Numbered from the stretch's first letter, positions 1 through 10,295 are shown. The stretch is 64,000 bases of DNA from Granulosicoccus sp045110515 (GCA_045110515.1 JBGCGD010000003.1:1-64000); one strand, 5' to 3'. The notes: generated by a model not told the origin, from the sequence alone. A program made the numbers and translations.

Positions 1-63
1 ATGCAAAGTGTGCTAGCTGAGATAGATAAGGTTGCCGCTGCTACGACGAGCACAGTGCGCTAG
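1..63 (+). CDS. 3' end of an unidentified gene (partial)
   Basis: Reading frame 1 is open from the window edge for 20 codons to a TAG at 61-63, and a hairpin follows directly. The short tail (ending ATTSTVR) is Ala/Thr-rich and I do not recognise it. The ATG at base 1 may be chance, since the gene could begin to the left. The hairpin right after the stop is the main support for a real gene end. It would converge on erpA. Confidence 0.3.
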   Translation: MQSVLAEIDKVAAATTSTVR

Positions 64-79
64 GCTCTACACAGAGCCT
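62..79. terminator. Hairpin after the partial gene
   Basis: AGGCTCT (62-68) pairs perfectly with AGAGCCT (73-79) across a four-base loop. No T-run follows, so it is a weak or bidirectional terminator candidate between the partial plus-strand gene and erpA. A second imperfect hairpin (ACCAACG/CGTTGGT) lies near 114-146. Confidence 0.35.
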
Positions 80-185
80 CACCAACCATTTACGTTAAGG
101 ATTTTTCTAGCTGACCAACGTTGCGACGGGATGGTGTCGTTGGTTCAGCCCCGAACCTAAAGCAGCTCGGGACTCGAATATCTAA

Positions 186-551
186 CTAGACTGAGAACGA
201 TGAACCGCAGCCGCAAGTTGTTGTTGCATTCGGGTTTCTGATCACGAATTGTGACCCTTCCAAACCTTCGGTGTAGTCGATTTCTGCACCGGTCAGGTAT
301 TGAAAGCTCATGGGATCAATCAACAATTTCACGCCCTCTTTCTTTACTTCTGTATCGCCGTCGTTTATGACTTCGTCGAACGTGAATCCGTACTGAAAAC
401 CACTGCATCCGCCGCCCGAGACAAACACTCGCAGCATAAGATCAGGATTTCCCTCTTCATCGATCAATTCTTTGACCTTTAGTGCCGCAGCTTCTGTAAA
501 GACCAGAGCATCAGGCATTTCGAAGTCGTCAATACTGACTTCTGCACTCAT
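186..551 (-). CDS. erpA: Iron-sulfur cluster insertion protein ErpA
   Basis: A-type carrier of the HesB/IscA family that delivers Fe-S clusters to apoproteins in the cytoplasm. The 121 residues carry the three family cysteines: Cys49 in GGGCSGFQY and Cys113/Cys115 in the CGCGSSF tail. The FQYGFTFDE and DYTEGLEGS stretches match ErpA better than IscA or SufA from memory. A good ribosome site (AGAGGAA) lies about nine bases before the ATG. It is downstream of argC on the same strand with a 134 bp gap. The erpA/argC neighbourhood is also found in pseudomonads. Confidence 0.95.
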   Translation of the reverse strand: MSAEVSIDDFEMPDALVFTEAAALKVKELIDEEGNPDLMLRVFVSGGGCSGFQYGFTFDEVINDGDTEVKKEGVKLLIDPMSFQYLTGAEIDYTEGLEGSQFVIRNPNATTTCGCGSSFSV

Positions 552-665
552 TTGGGAATTCCTCTCATTCGCATATCGCTAGTTTACTTGACCTAGCAAT
601 TTAGTCAAGTATTACCACATTCACCGTTAAGCCCCCAATTACGTCAGGGGAATCAGCTCAGGATC

Positions 666-694
666 ATGCCCTTAAAGACTTATCATTAGGGCAT
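666..694. terminator. Hairpin at the argC stop codon
   Basis: ATGCCCT (666-672) and AGGGCAT (688-694) form a perfect seven-pair stem around a 15-base loop, with the argC stop codon at the base of one arm. There is no clear T-run on either side. It could attenuate transcription between argC and erpA. Confidence 0.3.
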
Positions 695-1711
695 AAGTGC
701 AGGTTGCAATAGCCCCTCGGTTTCCGGCATTCCCAACATCAGATTCATATTCTGAACGGCCTGTCCGGCAGCACCTTTAACTAAATTGTCCTCAACTGCC
801 AATACGACCGCGGTGTTGCGGCCCTGGGGCCGATGAACTGCTAAGCGGCAAACATTTGTGCCCCGCACTGAGCGGGTCTCCGGATGGGATCCGGCGGGCA
901 AAACATCAACAAAAGGCTCGTCTTTGAACCGCTCTTCAAAAAGCGCCTGCAAATCTAGATCTTCGATTAAGTGGGCATACAGCGTTGAGTGAATGCCCCG
1001 AATAATTGGCAGCAGGTGCGGTGTGAAGGTTAATTTGACATCGGCCTGGGTCATTCCGTTGAGCCCTTGCTCGATTTCAGGAAGATGTCGATGACCGGCA
1101 ACCCCGTATGCCTTAAAACTATCGCCAGCCTCGGCCAGGAGATTCGCAACTGATGCACCTCTTCCTGCTCCGGTAATACCGGACTTGGCGTCAGCAATCA
1201 GGGAATCTGTATTAACGATGCCTGCTTCGAGCAAGGGCAGAAAACCAAGCTGAACCGTGGTTGGATAGCACCCGGGATTTGCCACCAGTTGTGCATTGCG
1301 AATTGTCTCGCGGTGTATTTCAGGTAGCCCGTAGGCGGCATCGGCAACAAGCGACGGACAGTGGTGTTTCATGCCATACCATTGCTCCCAAACAGACACA
1401 TCTTGTAATCGAAAATCGGCTGACAAATCGACAACTTTGGTGCCTTTTTCAAGTAAAGCCGGCGCTTGATACATCGCAGTGCCATTAGGGGTTGCGAAAA
1501 ACACCAAGTCGCATTGGGCATCTTTAACATCGTCGGGATCTGAAAAGGATAGATCCACGTGGCCTCTCAGACTAGGGAACAATGAATCAACACGGTTTCC
1601 AGCTTGCGCACGAGAACTGATAAACACAATTTCAATATCGCGTCGCGAGCTCAACAGACGCAGCAATTCAACACCGGTATACCCTGAACCTCCGATAATT
1701 CCGATTCTCAT
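686..1711 (-). CDS. argC: N-acetyl-gamma-glutamyl-phosphate reductase
   Basis: Third step of arginine synthesis: NADPH-dependent reduction of N-acetylglutamyl phosphate to the semialdehyde, in the cytoplasm. The N-terminus has a Rossmann motif (GIIGGSGYTG, residues 5-14), and the catalytic cysteine is Cys148 in NPGCYPT. GHRHLPEI matches the conserved active-site histidine region. The 341 residues fit the type 1 ArgC family. No other arg gene is nearby, so this is a stand-alone copy upstream of erpA, as in many gammaproteobacteria. Confidence 0.96.
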   Translation of the reverse strand: MRIGIIGGSGYTGVELLRLLSSRRDIEIVFISSRAQAGNRVDSLFPSLRGHVDLSFSDPDDVKDAQCDLVFFATPNGTAMYQAPALLEKGTKVVDLSADFRLQDVSVWEQWYGMKHHCPSLVADAAYGLPEIHRETIRNAQLVANPGCYPTTVQLGFLPLLEAGIVNTDSLIADAKSGITGAGRGASVANLLAEAGDSFKAYGVAGHRHLPEIEQGLNGMTQADVKLTFTPHLLPIIRGIHSTLYAHLIEDLDLQALFEERFKDEPFVDVLPAGSHPETRSVRGTNVCRLAVHRPQGRNTAVVLAVEDNLVKGAAGQAVQNMNLMLGMPETEGLLQPALMP

Positions 1712-1842
1712 TGGTTTGCTGCGACTCCTTAATTATTGAATTCAGGCCCCAAATGAGCCTGATGGAGCCTGGATTATTGCATAGCTGGCGAATGCGGAAC
1801 ATTTAACAGCATCGCATTCATGAGGCCTGTGAACGATGACCG

Positions 1843-4011
1843 TTAACGAGCAAGCGATGAATTGGACAGGTCGTCCCAATGTGCCGCGTACACTTTCGAA
1901 TCGCGTATGTAATACACCGCATCGTTCAACATAACCGATCTGTCCTGACCATAGCCACTGCCAAATGGGTTGGATGCATCTACTCGAAGCACTCCCCGGG
2001 AAATTATCTCGGCATCTGCACCAACTCGTACATCAAAACCATGTAGACCTGAATAGTTGTAGTCGTAGTATCTAGTAGCCGATTCAATATCTGTGGGTCG
2101 CGCGCCGCCAATATCGCCGTAAACATCGATACCAAAACTTACCCTCAGGGGATGCGCATCGGTTGCCGCTTGTATACCGATGGCACGATGATCATTGAGA
2201 CTAGCGCTATGGGTTCCACGCTGACCGATCAACATGGATTGGATCTCTGTCGGTGCGACTGGATCGCTGACATCGAACAACGATAACTTCATGCCTTGTA
2301 CCAACGCGCCGCGATCTCCAGCGGCATACGCATCCCGTCCGATACCCAGTAGATAATTCTCACTAACAGGGTGCAGGTAATCGCTATAGCCTTCGATTTC
2401 CAACTCTCCAGCTATGCCCGGATTCGCAGGCTCTGTTAGATCGATAACGTACAGTGGATCTGTTTGCCGAAAGGTCACAAGATAAGCCCTGTTACCAACA
2501 AATCGTGATGCGTAAAGTTGCTCACCGGGTTTGCCAATGTGAGCTGTTTTTTGCGTATTGGGAAGTGAAGAAACTGCCTCCAAGGCACCTTGCCCATTGG
2601 ACTTCAATACAGTCATCAGAATAGGACTGTGACCGGGTCCCTGCTCGTCATTCATTGTCGCCACTCTTAGGTAGCCATTTTGCTCGCTCATACGAAACGG
2701 CTTTCTCAATGCGTTCCAACCCAAGTGACCATCAACCTTGCCTGAACCTTCATAGCTCAGCTGCCCTGAGTGAATATCAAACTGATGAATGTCCGTATCC
2801 ACCCTTGGGTCACGCCAGATGATATCGACAGGAAGATCTACGTTATCTGTATCTATTGCCGTACCGCTGTCATCTACTGGTCCAGAGGAATAGTCATAGC
2901 GTGTTGTCGCTAAAAAGATAGCGTTAGCAGATGCATAAAGCGTTTCAGTTGCACCCAGAAAACATTCGCTATCGCTAAGTTGCATTGTTTCTAAATCAAT
3001 AACTCCTAAAGTAATGATATCTGGGGAGTAATAGCTATCCGAAGCACTATTATCAGCTACAAAACACTGCGAGGGCGTTATTAATTGTGCACCGATGTCT
3101 GATCCATTCAAATAATACTTTGGCAGCACCGTTGATAAATCCGTACTGTCAACTTGTGCTGCCCAATCCGCGGCGCTCTGAGCCCAGGGTTGATTACCTG
3201 GCAATGTCGGATAGTATCGCGATACAAAAAACAGATGCTTGCCTATGCGTCGGCTAGAAACCATCTGACCGTCTAATGCGAACGAAGCATCTATAGCTGG
3301 GGTCGCAGAGTTACTGACGTTCACCCGTGTAATAAGACTATCTACACCGGTAAACGCCGCTGAATCATTCCAAAAAGACCAATAGTTTGTTCCCGATGCA
3401 GTGACGTAGACCGACGCATTGCCCGCGTTTTCATACAAGTAAAAGCCCTGCGCATACCGGCCTTCCATATTTAGATCGAAATCAGTAACACTTGTAGAAT
3501 CCGGCGTCTCATCGTCCAGACTAAGAATTCTTAACTGACTGGTATAGGACTGGGGAAGCGCTATGGATGACCGCGCCCTTAACGCTGGTCCGTCTATAAC
3601 AGGCTCAGGGGTGTAGTTTGAGTTGTACTCACTTTTCAGCACAAACAACTGATCCCCTGCCGCGTTCTGCTTTACCCAATCCTGCTCATCAACACCAAGC
3701 TCTTGTACATTGGTACTGGTTGTTTCATTGCCCGAACTTCCACCATCTGTTGTTGAATTACCAGTGACAGGTGCTGCTACAGAATCTAACTCCTCTCTAA
3801 CAGATGCGACAGAACCATAACCTGTCGTTTGGCTCTTCAAGGCCTGACTCAAAGCTGTGTAAAACTCGGTATCTGACCCCACAGGTTTTAAGGTTCGAGG
3901 GCTAGGATCAATGGTCGGATTAGTACCGGGCACCGAAACGGGGTCTGATCCACAGGCGGAGACCGATAGCGCTGCCACAGAACTAATCAGGCAAATTCTC
4001 AGAAAATTCAT
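1843..4011 (-). CDS. Secreted beta-propeller domain lipoprotein
   Basis: A 722-residue protein with a lipoprotein signal: a short charged start, a hydrophobic core and lipobox LSVSAC, so Cys20 should be the lipidated residue. A low-complexity Pro/Ser/Thr linker follows, then many blade-like repeats (for example TNVQELGVDEQDWVK, QLYASRFVGNRAYLVTF, DPLYVIDLTEPANPGI). These recall the secreted C-terminal beta-propeller family distantly related to WD40. Function is unknown; members are usually surface or periplasmic. It is a single gene, 131 bp upstream of argC on the same strand, with no recognisable partner. Confidence 0.75.
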   Translation of the reverse strand: MNFLRICLISSVAALSVSACGSDPVSVPGTNPTIDPSPRTLKPVGSDTEFYTALSQALKSQTTGYGSVASVREELDSVAAPVTGNSTTDGGSSGNETTSTNVQELGVDEQDWVKQNAAGDQLFVLKSEYNSNYTPEPVIDGPALRARSSIALPQSYTSQLRILSLDDETPDSTSVTDFDLNMEGRYAQGFYLYENAGNASVYVTASGTNYWSFWNDSAAFTGVDSLITRVNVSNSATPAIDASFALDGQMVSSRRIGKHLFFVSRYYPTLPGNQPWAQSAADWAAQVDSTDLSTVLPKYYLNGSDIGAQLITPSQCFVADNSASDSYYSPDIITLGVIDLETMQLSDSECFLGATETLYASANAIFLATTRYDYSSGPVDDSGTAIDTDNVDLPVDIIWRDPRVDTDIHQFDIHSGQLSYEGSGKVDGHLGWNALRKPFRMSEQNGYLRVATMNDEQGPGHSPILMTVLKSNGQGALEAVSSLPNTQKTAHIGKPGEQLYASRFVGNRAYLVTFRQTDPLYVIDLTEPANPGIAGELEIEGYSDYLHPVSENYLLGIGRDAYAAGDRGALVQGMKLSLFDVSDPVAPTEIQSMLIGQRGTHSASLNDHRAIGIQAATDAHPLRVSFGIDVYGDIGGARPTDIESATRYYDYNYSGLHGFDVRVGADAEIISRGVLRVDASNPFGSGYGQDRSVMLNDAVYYIRDSKVYAAHWDDLSNSSLAR

Positions 4012-4145
4012 AGGCTAAAACTCAATTTATTTGGGCTATTTTTCCCAATAATATACTTTTAGCGTCAAATAGCAAGCCACATTAAGGAGACCATGCCTTT
4101 AAAAAGGTAATTTTCTGCCTGTGTCGAAGCGCTCACAGCGCGGAA

Positions 4146-7100
4146 CTAAGCAATAGTAATGTCTGGCAATCTGAGCCCGGCAGCTTCAACGGCTTCTTGC
4201 AACTGGCTCTGTGTATAAGGCTTGGCGAGGAATCTCACAGCGCCCATTGACTTTAACTGTTGACGATTCTCACGATTATCGCGACTGCTGATAATAATGA
4301 CCGGCGGACAGGCATCACCGTACTCTTCTGTGATTCTTTTCAAGAAAGCTTTGCCATCCAGTCTCGGCATCTCGAGATCCAAGAGGATTAAATTGGGCAG
4401 CGCAGTCTCCATACTTTCCAAGGCTTCAACACCATCGCGCGTAAGACGCGCCGCAATACCGCATTGTTGCAATACTCCCTCAGCAGCGACTCGCATGGTT
4501 AAAGAGTCGTCAACAATCAACGCAACAGGCCTTAGCGATTCGCGCGCAGGCTTCATTCCAACCGCCGGAATAGAATCTTGATTTTCCAATATTTGGTGCA
4601 AATCGAGAATCAGCACCTGACGACCGTCTGATAAGACACTACCACCAGCATAACGCTTTAAAGAAGCCAACTGCGGCCCTAGAGCTTGCGTAACCAGTTC
4701 GCGATAACCAATAACCTGGTCGACCTCCAATGCCATAGACACGCCTGCGGCGGTCACCAAGACAGCAGACCGTTGCTGCTTTGCGTCTCTCCTTGTCGTG
4801 ATGGCTCGTTGTGACATCAAGGCTGAAAGTGACGAACGCTTGTACCGCTCAGGAAGACTGCTGGATGCGCCGGCCGCGACTCGTACGGCATCGACAAAGC
4901 TAACCGGCAAGGCAAACAACACGCCTTCGTTTTCTACGAGGACAACCTGATTAACAACAATCCTCTGCGGAATACGCATAGTTAAGCGGGTTCCGGCTCC
5001 AGGTTCAGTGGCTAACTGAATTCTGCCACCTAAGTATTCGATGGCTGATTTAACAGCGGCTAAACCTAAACCATGGCCAGCCAACTCTGTTGGTGTTTCA
5101 ACCGTTGAAAAACCTGATTGAAAAAGCAAACTTTGAAGATCCACATGACTGTCCAATGAAGACTCGCCCTGCTGACGCAACACTTCACTCATGTCCTCTC
5201 GCCTGATACCTCTACCATCATCAGAGAAACGAAGCACCAAATCAGTACCGTCCACCGAGGCGGACAACAGGATATCGCCGCAGGCTGCCTTGCCCAACGA
5301 AGCTCGTTCTTCGGCGGTTTCAATGCCGTGGAAAACCGCATTTCGGGCCAGGTGCTGCAGTGGTGCCAGCAGTTGCCGAAACAGTGACCTATCAAGTGTG
5401 ATTTCGCCGCCTTCCATGCGAAGCCTGGCAAGCCGACTGGTGCTCTGGGCGGAATCTTCAACAGTTTGCGATAAGCGATCAAATAACTCATCGACTCTGA
5501 CCAGGCGTGTTCGAATAAGGCTCTGTTGTAAACTTGCACTAGCACGAGAAGATTGTTGCTGCTCACGCTCGGCCTGTCGCAATGCTCCGCGCATCACTCC
5601 CCTTGCCGCTTCCAGGTCAGCAAGAATCTCATTAACCTCGGGGTTGCTTCTTAACGACACAGATGACGGTAAGGCCTTAAACCGGATTACCGTGGTTTCT
5701 ATGTCCTGATAAACCTCTCGCATTCGCGCCAATTCGTCACTCAGACGCGCCTGGTTTACAGTGACGTCGGTGGCTAAATCTAGGAGTGCATCAAATGCAG
5801 TATCGCTGACAGATAGCGAATCAGTGGAGGTGTTAGTTGTATCGGCTACTACGCCACTAGATTGTGCTTGCTCAACAAACTGCTTTACATTGGACTGTGT
5901 AATCAAGTCACGCAAGGATCCAAAACCTTCACGCAGCGCTTCAGATTGCCCTTGCACACTGTCAAGACTTTGCAACTGGCTTTCAAGTGCGTGGGCGCAC
6001 TCAGCTATTGCTGTGCGTCCTGCCATTCGTGCACTACCTTTTAAGGTATGCAGCAATGCTAAAGCGTTCTGAGTGTCCCCCACATCGTACTGAGCTGAAT
6101 CTACCGTTGTGCGTAATCGATCGAGTAGTTCACCTGCTTCTTCACCAAAGACATCATCAAGTGAGCGGACATTTGCAGCGATGCCAAGACCGCTGTCTGC
6201 TGAATCGGCACCCGGGATGGATGCGGACAAAAAGCTACCGAGCTTCTGCTCAATGGCCAAAACACTGTGACCAACAGGCTCCCCATTGTTGAGTGATTCA
6301 AGGCGAGCTCGCAGGGCAACAACTAAATCACCAATGAATCGAGTTTCATCAGCATCAAAAAACTTTCCGAGTCGCTGCCTCGCCAGAGCAGCTCTTTGCA
6401 GTGGCTGAACTATCGCGACAATATGTGGTGCATCTACGGTTTGAGCACTTCCCGTTAAAGTATGTAGCGCTCTGAGCATTTGCTCAGACGGAAGCTTTTG
6501 CAAGCTTTCCGAATCAGACTCTAGAGCTGTTCTAACTGATTCGTCCAGAGACTCAAGATGACTCAAACATTCATGATAAAAAACATGTTGCAACGTTTGA
6601 TCGAATCCAGTGACTTCAGAATCATCAAGCGTTGAAGACAATAATTTCTCATCAACATTAAGCGTAAGCTCTCGTGCTTCTTCATGGGAAAGAGTGCTAA
6701 CACTGTCTTCGATACTAACCAGACGCTCCAGCAAATCTCCAAAGTCTCGTACGCTATCCGAACCGCTAAGCATCTGATCGAATAACTGAGGCACTACAGC
6801 GTGAATCTCATCGAGTAATTGCAGTTCGTGTGTTTCGATGCTACCGACCTGTCCGGTTTTATTTTTACACCACGACACAGCTGCAGTAGCGAGTTCATTA
6901 ATAGGTGACCCAGACTGATCCCGACTGGAATCGGCGAGTAACGTTAGAGCATGAGTGATGTGGGCAAAGGACACCTCAGATTTATTATTTCTAAAGTCAA
7001 CGATTCCAGCGCCTAGTTGATCCATATGCGGAAGCAACACACTGATGCGTTTCTCCCATTCGGCTTCGGTTAAATTCACCGGCATATTAGCTGCCTCGCC

Positions 7101-8840
7101 ATTGAGCTCGGCTAAGGCTTTAACCAACGCATCTTCGGCGTCCAGCAAGAGTTGACTGGCGGCTGCCTGAGGCTGCAGAACACACCCAAGGTAGTAGTCA
7201 ACCGACACCAACAACGTGGCAATATCCTCTTGCACAGAATCGTGTACCTCGACAGTGTTGTTACCCTGTCGTGCGCTTAGTTGCAATCGCGTTAGAACAT
7301 CTCCTAGACCGAGCAACAAGGGGCTCACCTCGGGAAGTGGCAGAATTTGCAACGCATTGTCGATAAGCTGTAATTGCTGCGTAATAAGATGGCTCTGCCC
7401 TGGTGCTAAGGAGCCCCTTCGCATAATGGATTCAAGCGATTCCGCAATTTTTTGTAATCCTTGGCGAGCTTCCCTTAAGCATGCATCGGTTGCGATATCG
7501 ACAAAGACTTCTTCGGCCGTAACGCTTGATGCGGACGTAACAGGCTGTCGGGTAATGCTTTGACGAGCCGCTTTATCCAGTAAAGCATCGAGCAACAATA
7601 AGGATTCAGCCAATGACAATCGGGCTTCGATATCAGGTGTTGATTCCCCGTCAAGCTCCGCCAACCCATTGTTAATTGATTTCAAACACTCCAGCGCATC
7701 TGTCGCACCCATTAAGGTTAAAACGGGCTCTAACTGTCCCAGTCGGACTCGAAGGCGAACGACTTTAGGGTGATCGGCACGAGTCGGTGCTTGCTCTAAC
7801 CATTCTTTAAGCGCTTGAGTCTCCGTCGAAATACTGTTCCTGATAGCGCTGGCTAAATGGTAGCCAACACCTATCGTCGGAGTTGACTTGTTGTCAGCAA
7901 ATGTACCCGCTTGTCGGACGCGATCTAGCCGAAACCGCCGTCTTAGCTCTACGGCCGACTGCACTGTAGAATCGACTTGCCCTACGTAGTACAAAAAATT
8001 GCGCAACAAATCACCGGGCAAAAGATCATCTGGGGAGGCGACCAAAATACATCGGTGTACATGACGTTCAAGCTGGGCAAATAATTGCCGTAATGCGGGC
8101 CCGTCTACAACCTCTTGCTTTGCAATGGCGTCAGCCACTATCGAGGCAGATTGGAATAACGGCACAAGAACACCTAAGTACTCGCGCGACTTACAAAACT
8201 CCACAAACAAATGCAATTGCGGCGGAACTTCCAAGGCTTTTTCAAGGTTGTTGGTTTTCCACCAATCAAGCAATTTTTTGGCAAACTTGGAGTGCTGTTC
8301 GGATGCAAACTCGACCCACTCAACTCTTTGTTCTTGCCAATGCTCATCCGAAACACTGGCATAAAGTGGCTCTGGTAGCTTTATACCAGCAGCCAATACC
8401 AGTTTATCTGAAAGCAGATCTTCTTCCCGACAGGCCCGACTATCGTTTACTAATGGCAACATGGACAACGCATTGTCTAACGAGCTGTCTTGTTGAAGCT
8501 TGGCAACATGCCCGCTAAGCTCATCCGCAGCATTTAGGAGCACTCTTGCCAACTCAGTGCGGTTTTCAATCGCCCCGTTTGCATCGGCGTCAAGAAGTTG
8601 AAGAAGCTCCTCGGCAACATAAACAGCCGCAGCCTTATCTAAAAGCACAAGCGTGTTCCGGAAGCGCTGTAAATCTTCTTTTAATACGTCTCTGCTGCTA
8701 GCGCTTTCAGAATCAAGGTAAGTTCTTACGTGCAACGCAAATGTGTCGCTTTGTACTTGCAAATGGGCTAATGCTTCATGACTGAAGTCTGGGACAACGG
8801 TCGCCTGTTCGTCACCTCCTTGACCGCCCAATCTACTCAT
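4146..8840 (-). CDS. chpA: ChpA-type hybrid chemotaxis histidine kinase of the Pil-Chp system
   Basis: CheA-like kinase controlling type IV pili. Of 1564 residues, the N-terminal half is a run of degenerate Hpt-like helical modules. Two keep a phosphorylatable histidine: LHTLTGSA near 793 and the canonical LHTLKGSA near 932. The ATPase follows (N box RNAVFHG near 1165, DDGRGI, GHGLGLAAVKS near 1257), then a CheW-like domain and a C-terminal receiver (LIVDDSLTMR, phospho-Asp in LILLDLEMPRLDG). Pseudomonas ChpA is about 2470 residues with more Hpt-type domains, so this is a compact version. It overlaps pilJ by four bases and is last in the operon; no pilK or chpB follows. Confidence 0.9.
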   Translation of the reverse strand: MSRLGGQGGDEQATVVPDFSHEALAHLQVQSDTFALHVRTYLDSESASSRDVLKEDLQRFRNTLVLLDKAAAVYVAEELLQLLDADANGAIENRTELARVLLNAADELSGHVAKLQQDSSLDNALSMLPLVNDSRACREEDLLSDKLVLAAGIKLPEPLYASVSDEHWQEQRVEWVEFASEQHSKFAKKLLDWWKTNNLEKALEVPPQLHLFVEFCKSREYLGVLVPLFQSASIVADAIAKQEVVDGPALRQLFAQLERHVHRCILVASPDDLLPGDLLRNFLYYVGQVDSTVQSAVELRRRFRLDRVRQAGTFADNKSTPTIGVGYHLASAIRNSISTETQALKEWLEQAPTRADHPKVVRLRVRLGQLEPVLTLMGATDALECLKSINNGLAELDGESTPDIEARLSLAESLLLLDALLDKAARQSITRQPVTSASSVTAEEVFVDIATDACLREARQGLQKIAESLESIMRRGSLAPGQSHLITQQLQLIDNALQILPLPEVSPLLLGLGDVLTRLQLSARQGNNTVEVHDSVQEDIATLLVSVDYYLGCVLQPQAAASQLLLDAEDALVKALAELNGEAANMPVNLTEAEWEKRISVLLPHMDQLGAGIVDFRNNKSEVSFAHITHALTLLADSSRDQSGSPINELATAAVSWCKNKTGQVGSIETHELQLLDEIHAVVPQLFDQMLSGSDSVRDFGDLLERLVSIEDSVSTLSHEEARELTLNVDEKLLSSTLDDSEVTGFDQTLQHVFYHECLSHLESLDESVRTALESDSESLQKLPSEQMLRALHTLTGSAQTVDAPHIVAIVQPLQRAALARQRLGKFFDADETRFIGDLVVALRARLESLNNGEPVGHSVLAIEQKLGSFLSASIPGADSADSGLGIAANVRSLDDVFGEEAGELLDRLRTTVDSAQYDVGDTQNALALLHTLKGSARMAGRTAIAECAHALESQLQSLDSVQGQSEALREGFGSLRDLITQSNVKQFVEQAQSSGVVADTTNTSTDSLSVSDTAFDALLDLATDVTVNQARLSDELARMREVYQDIETTVIRFKALPSSVSLRSNPEVNEILADLEAARGVMRGALRQAEREQQQSSRASASLQQSLIRTRLVRVDELFDRLSQTVEDSAQSTSRLARLRMEGGEITLDRSLFRQLLAPLQHLARNAVFHGIETAEERASLGKAACGDILLSASVDGTDLVLRFSDDGRGIRREDMSEVLRQQGESSLDSHVDLQSLLFQSGFSTVETPTELAGHGLGLAAVKSAIEYLGGRIQLATEPGAGTRLTMRIPQRIVVNQVVLVENEGVLFALPVSFVDAVRVAAGASSSLPERYKRSSLSALMSQRAITTRRDAKQQRSAVLVTAAGVSMALEVDQVIGYRELVTQALGPQLASLKRYAGGSVLSDGRQVLILDLHQILENQDSIPAVGMKPARESLRPVALIVDDSLTMRVAAEGVLQQCGIAARLTRDGVEALESMETALPNLILLDLEMPRLDGKAFLKRITEEYGDACPPVIIISSRDNRENRQQLKSMGAVRFLAKPYTQSQLQEAVEAAGLRLPDITIA

Positions 8841-10291
8841 GCGTTGACAGCTCGATCTGCCGCGCGTCGCGCTACGCTTAGTGTGGAGTTTTTAGAACCC
8901 GTGCGCCTGTGCACCTCTGGCATTTGGTAACCGACTAACGCATTTTGCATCTCGACCGTTAACTTTTGCAATTCGTCTAATGACACGGCGTTTAGAGCTA
9001 GGCCATCTATTGTCTGATCAGAGATCTGATTAATTTCATCCATGCTCTGTGTAATTTTGCGGGCGAATCCAGTTTGCTCAACACAGCGTTCGGTCATTTG
9101 CACCACACTTTCGTGCAAGGTGTGTGAGCTAACTTGAATGACATCCAGCGCATCACTGGCCTGTTGTGTTTGTTCCACCCCGGAGGCAAGCTCTGAAGCA
9201 ATGTGCTCCATAGACTGAACGGTTCCTGAAGCATCCTGGGTGATGGTGCGAGTAATGGCGCTAATATCGCGCGTTGCCTGCCCAAGAACTTCAGCAAGCT
9301 GCGCGACCTCATCGGATAAACGTCCCAGATCGGCCGCTGCATCGTTGACTGTCGCAGCTCTTGAACCAGCGGATGCACGTATAGTCGTGTTCAACGCCAA
9401 AAGATCGGTTTGTTTGGCGACATCTTGTATTACAGTGACGCATTCATCAATGGCTGATACGTTTTCGGCCAATCGATGCATCACTCGAGTCGTGCTATCC
9501 GCCTCATCTCTAATTGCTGATAATCGATGCAAGCTAGCACTCAGAGCGACACCACCTGCCTCAGCTTTTTCGACGGCCGTTTTGGCTGCATAGGACGATT
9601 CCGCCGCATCGGCAGAAAGGCCCGACATTGTGGCGCTCATCGAGAACAAATCATTCGACGACAAATGTATGCGCCTGGACTGCTCCGAACACGCAGACGA
9701 TACTTTATCGGCCGATTCACGCGACTTAGCGAGCGACTCAGCCAACTGTACGGCTGACGAATTCAGGGTCCCAACCAGCCAACGAAGTTCACCGACCGCG
9801 TGGTTGAATGTTTTGGCGACAGCACCTGTGCTGGCAGAATTCTCTGTTGCACTTGAACGCAAATCACCGTTTAGCAACGGAGACGTTTCGCTGTCTAAGC
9901 GGCTCAAGGCAGAGTCTTCAGAGCGATGAATACCTAACTGCAATTCAGTCTTTTGCGTGAATAATTTTCGCGCAGCAATTGCCATCCAGCCAAGCAGCAA
10001 AAAACTGAGCGCAGCCAGCGCAGCAGCCCAGAGGTTGGCGCTCTGGAGTATTGGCACTTCGATAATGTTCGCCGATAGAACGTTAGTAGCACTTGCAGCA
10101 TCACTACCCGACAAGGAATCGCTTTGCAGTGTCTGCCAGGCCGTGTGCATATCCAGGGCTCGCTGCTGCGCAACGGTGTTGGAGGTAACGATGCCGAAGA
10201 TCGAAACACTCAACGCACACAACACGATCGCCATACACACTATGGCTATCCCGAGTGAACGACTATTCGAATTGTTGTTTATATCTGGCAC
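8837..10291 (-). CDS. pilJ: PilJ-like methyl-accepting chemotaxis protein, reduced
   Basis: Transmembrane chemoreceptor that would feed ChpA. Of 484 residues, TM1 spans about 12-36 and TM2 about 86-109, leaving only some 50 periplasmic residues; Pseudomonas PilJ has about 680 residues with a large sensor region. The cytoplasmic coiled coil has the receptor pattern (DVAKQTDLLALN), but the hairpin tip continues TTIRASAGSR instead of the usual AAIEAARAGE, so key tip residues are changed. The start is GTG. It lies between pilI (four-base gap) and chpA (four-base overlap). Assignment rests on position and overall architecture. Confidence 0.8.
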   Translation of the reverse strand: MPDINNNSNSRSLGIAIVCMAIVLCALSVSIFGIVTSNTVAQQRALDMHTAWQTLQSDSLSGSDAASATNVLSANIIEVPILQSANLWAAALAALSFLLLGWMAIAARKLFTQKTELQLGIHRSEDSALSRLDSETSPLLNGDLRSSATENSASTGAVAKTFNHAVGELRWLVGTLNSSAVQLAESLAKSRESADKVSSACSEQSRRIHLSSNDLFSMSATMSGLSADAAESSYAAKTAVEKAEAGGVALSASLHRLSAIRDEADSTTRVMHRLAENVSAIDECVTVIQDVAKQTDLLALNTTIRASAGSRAATVNDAAADLGRLSDEVAQLAEVLGQATRDISAITRTITQDASGTVQSMEHIASELASGVEQTQQASDALDVIQVSSHTLHESVVQMTERCVEQTGFARKITQSMDEINQISDQTIDGLALNAVSLDELQKLTVEMQNALVGYQMPEVHRRTGSKNSTLSVARRAADRAVNA

Positions 10292-10295
10292 CTGT

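Noticed and set aside
5191..5709. A 172-residue plus-strand frame opposite chpA
   Set aside because: It is antisense to conserved ATPase and coiled regions of chpA, is rich in Ser/Arg and has no ribosome site; a typical shadow frame.
8093..8518. A 141-residue plus-strand frame opposite the chpA N-terminus
   Set aside because: Lies wholly inside chpA on the other strand, has an unnatural composition and resembles no family.
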